From: Apus apus
Taxonomy: Eukaryota > Chordata > Aves > Apodiformes > Apodidae
Direction of reading: 5' to 3'
Length of the DNA: 64,000 bases
Assembly (NCBI RefSeq): GCF_020740795.1
Contig: NC_067286.1
Span: 30,156,003 to 30,220,002 of the forward strand
In this document: positions 62,301-64,000 of the stretch, one piece after another
Layout of the letters: each line of letters begins with the position of its first letter
How positions within the stretch are numbered: the first letter of the stretch is position 1
Notes under the pieces: generated by a model
Told to the model about the DNA's origin: nothing
Database searches by the model: none
What the model saw: only the letters and a program-made list of their open reading frames with translations
Translations under genes and position numbers: made by a program

Positions 62301-62809
62301 GCGTCCCCGATTTCTGGGATGAGATCTGTCAAAATAAGACTCCACAGAAGTAACAAGTCACCTCCTTTATACTCTTTTCATGGGTTGTCTCCTTGCACGG
62401 GGACTCTGATCTTGTATCTGATGCGTCATTACAGAAGAAATGCTTTTAATAAAGAGCTATGATTGTAAGCCATGTTTATGGAATTGCTAGAGCAATGAGA
62501 GGTAGCTGTATGGACTTCCCCAGCATCACTCTGACTTGGTATTTAAGGACAATCTGAAAAGCCAAAGCAAAGGCAATTCTGACTGTCCCACTGGAGTCAG
62601 GGAGCACTTACCAGGGCTGAGCCTGCAGCTGACTTCCATGGCTGGCTTCCACTCCCCATTCTTGCAGGTCAAATATTTATAATCTCCTTTCAGCATGTAG
62701 CCTTCAATGCACTGATACTCTATGACACTGCCTGAAGTCAGAGGGTTGTTGCAGGGGCTAGGGTGGCATTTATAGCCTCCATTCTCAGGCTGTGGTGGCT
62801 GGGGACAAT
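56307..62809 (-). CDS. SUSD6: Sushi domain-containing protein 6, 3' part (four coding exons, 5' incomplete)
   Basis: A single-pass type I membrane protein (KIAA0247/DRAGO). In mammals it is reported to act with TMEM127 and the ubiquitin ligase WWP2 in MHC-I turnover, and as a p53-responsive gene (known). Coding exons on the - strand are 62612-62809, 59619-59757, 57965-58386 and 56307-56332, all GT-AG and in phase, giving 261 residues including the split first codon. Order: one sushi/CCP domain with six cysteines (DCPQPP to VSCRL), a stalk, one membrane helix (IVASTASSVALILLLVVLFV), then a cytoplasmic tail with the WW-ligand LPSYEEAVYG (58325-58314) and an acidic Ser-rich end, SDIQSLLSLTSSEEYTD, finishing DIPLLKEA. 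The signal-peptide exon is not in the remaining 1.2 kb, so the gene runs off the right edge. Confidence 0.93.
57965..58386 (-). CDS. SUSD6: SUSD6 cytoplasmic-tail exon
   Basis: The acceptor is TTTTTTTGAG|GCGA and the donor is GATG|GTACGT. Encodes RDQGVSGDQVSIMVDGVQVA, the LPSYEEAVYG motif, a Gln/Gly-rich segment and the EYTD end. Reading past the donor stops after two codons, so the splice to 56332 is required for the conserved C-terminus. Confidence 0.95.
58458..58476. repeat. TA-dinucleotide microsatellite
   Basis: A short TA run in the SUSD6 intron, about 70 bases from the acceptor of the tail exon. It probably varies in length. Confidence 0.85.
59619..59757 (-). CDS. SUSD6: SUSD6 transmembrane exon
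   Basis: The acceptor is TTTTGTAG|AAAAGG and the donor is AGCAG|GTAAGT. Encodes KDSPPTIGVPTLS, the single membrane helix and the basic stop-transfer segment QPKLKSFHHSR. Confidence 0.95.
62612..62809 (-). CDS. SUSD6: SUSD6 sushi-domain exon
   Basis: The acceptor is TTTTTTCAG|ATTG and the donor is CCTG|GTAAGT. Encodes the complement-control-type module with PENGGYKCHP, GSVIEYQC, EGYMLKGDYKYLTC and NGEWKPAMEVSC. It enters in phase 1, so the aspartate codon begins in an exon outside the window. Confidence 0.95.
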
Positions 62810-64000
62810 CTGAAAAAAGAGAAAGCATCATGGAATATATATCAGAGGAAGGCATCTATTGCACAATAGATACAGCACATAGGCAGACTTCCACCTACAA
62901 ACACCCACTAAGAAGCTACCAAGAAGACTGTTACACAACAGCAGAGAACACTGCTCAGTTTCACCTCTCATGTGTTCTGTGGTTGCCAAATACTGCTTGT
63001 TACCCTGGTAGTACAACCTAGTTAGCAGGCACCAAACTGTTGATACTTTTGAACAATGACATGTGAGTTCGTAACACGAGATTCCACATGAGAGAAGCCC
63101 AGAAAATCCTTGTTACTATCTTCTCCCCATAACTGTTTCACAGGAACCTAACAGCCAGGCCTTGCTATTTGCCTGACACAGAAAAAGCATGAGACCTTCA
63201 ACTGAAAGGAGTGAAAAATGCAAACAGTTCCCCACTGTACTGTGGGTGTGATGTCAAGGTACAAAGCTGCCCCATAAGGAACCCTGGGAGCCCATAAGAG
63301 CACACTGATTTTAGCTATTTTACACAGATGTACCACCTACAGTATGAAGAATAGTTTGCTACAGTAGGATCAAAGTCTGTTTTTAAAAAGGAATCAGTTA
63401 TATTACAAAGGTGTTCGTAAAACCCCCCTCTCTTTACCTATGTGAAGTCTTGAGTGCTGAATGCACTTTACATTTCTCTTTGCATCTCCCCTATCCTGAC
63501 TAACGTGTAGACATGGCACATGCCAGAAATTTTCTTGTAGAATTTTCAATAGCTATTACATAAAAACAACAAACCATGAATGAGGAAACCGCCCTCAAAA
63601 CAGGATATTTGTATTGCTTAGAATTTCCTCTCCTCTGGCAGGTCGTAGTGACCCAGCAGAACAGCCCCAACATGCCCTGCAAACATCACATATCTGCCTG
63701 GCTCAAAGAGGGAGAAATTCATATTTTTCCTTTTAAATCCACATTAGCTTCTCAAAATCCATGAAAGAAAATCCATTAAAGATCCCTCCTGAGATATTTT
63801 GGGGAATGGAAAACCAACCATCCCACCCACCATATTCTATCACAGCCTGGTGCTTCAGGCCTGCCCTTAATCTCTGGAGCACACATTCCCATGTACCATG
63901 GGACAAACTGCAATAAACAGCTGGGCAAATAACTGGATTTTGGGCAAGATTTAAGTAGCAAAGGAAAACTTTAGAGATCCATTCCACTGTGTAAAAATTT
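62810..64000 (-). other. SUSD6: SUSD6 intron running off the right edge
   Basis: No open frame here encodes a signal peptide with a phase-1 donor. The sequence is ordinary AT-rich intron with no recognised repeat. Confidence 0.6.

Noticed and set aside
1-64000. CRISPR arrays, tRNA or rRNA genes, bacterial operons, integrated viral genes
   Set aside because: None was seen. There are no regular repeat-spacer arrays, tRNA-like cloverleaf boxes, ribosomal motifs, or retroviral gag/pol/env motifs. The only reverse-transcriptase coding belongs to CR1.

Overview
This window looks like a piece of a bird nuclear genome. Several truncated CR1 retroposons end in the CR1-type ATTCTATGATTCTRTG tail, the genes are split by short GT-AG introns, and there is one CpG island. 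The gene order SUSD6 - SRSF5 - SLC10A1 matches the block on human chromosome 14q24, read here in reverse. Species cannot be told from the sequence. I found no prokaryotic, plasmid, phage, CRISPR or defence-type content.

Layout, left to right. (1) 1-23.5 kb has no gene I can support. It lies upstream of SLC10A1, and by synteny SMOC1 should lie beyond the left edge. It holds four CR1 fragments, an unusual perfect hairpin (2406-2435), and AT-rich blocks that read like conserved non-coding DNA, one with a palindromic RFX X-box close to an octamer site. (2) 23.5-28.8 kb carries SLC10A1 (NTCP, the hepatic sodium/bile-acid cotransporter) on the + strand, complete in five coding exons (355 codons). 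Its first poly(A) signal is near 29.57 kb. (3) 30.7-34.66 kb carries SRSF5 (SRp40, an SR splicing factor) on the - strand, tail to tail with SLC10A1. All seven coding exons are present (265 codons). A CpG island at about 34.64-35.6 kb is its promoter. (4) 35.6-51.4 kb is intergenic with one CR1 and simple repeats. (5) 51.4-64 kb carries the 3' part of SUSD6 (sushi-domain membrane protein) on the - strand: four coding exons and a long 3' UTR. Its 5' exons, which encode the signal peptide, lie off the right edge.

The three genes are not a functional unit. One is a liver transporter, one a ubiquitous splicing regulator and one a membrane adaptor, and they are linked by conserved synteny only. 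The most unusual sequence is a roughly 500 bp CpG-bearing island inside SRSF5 intron 5, embedded in very AT-rich DNA. It is a good candidate for a conserved splicing-autoregulation element. A second point of interest is an in-frame read-through of SLC10A1 exon 3 that stops directly against an AATAAA. I did not find an undescribed biological system, and the findings should be read as leads.
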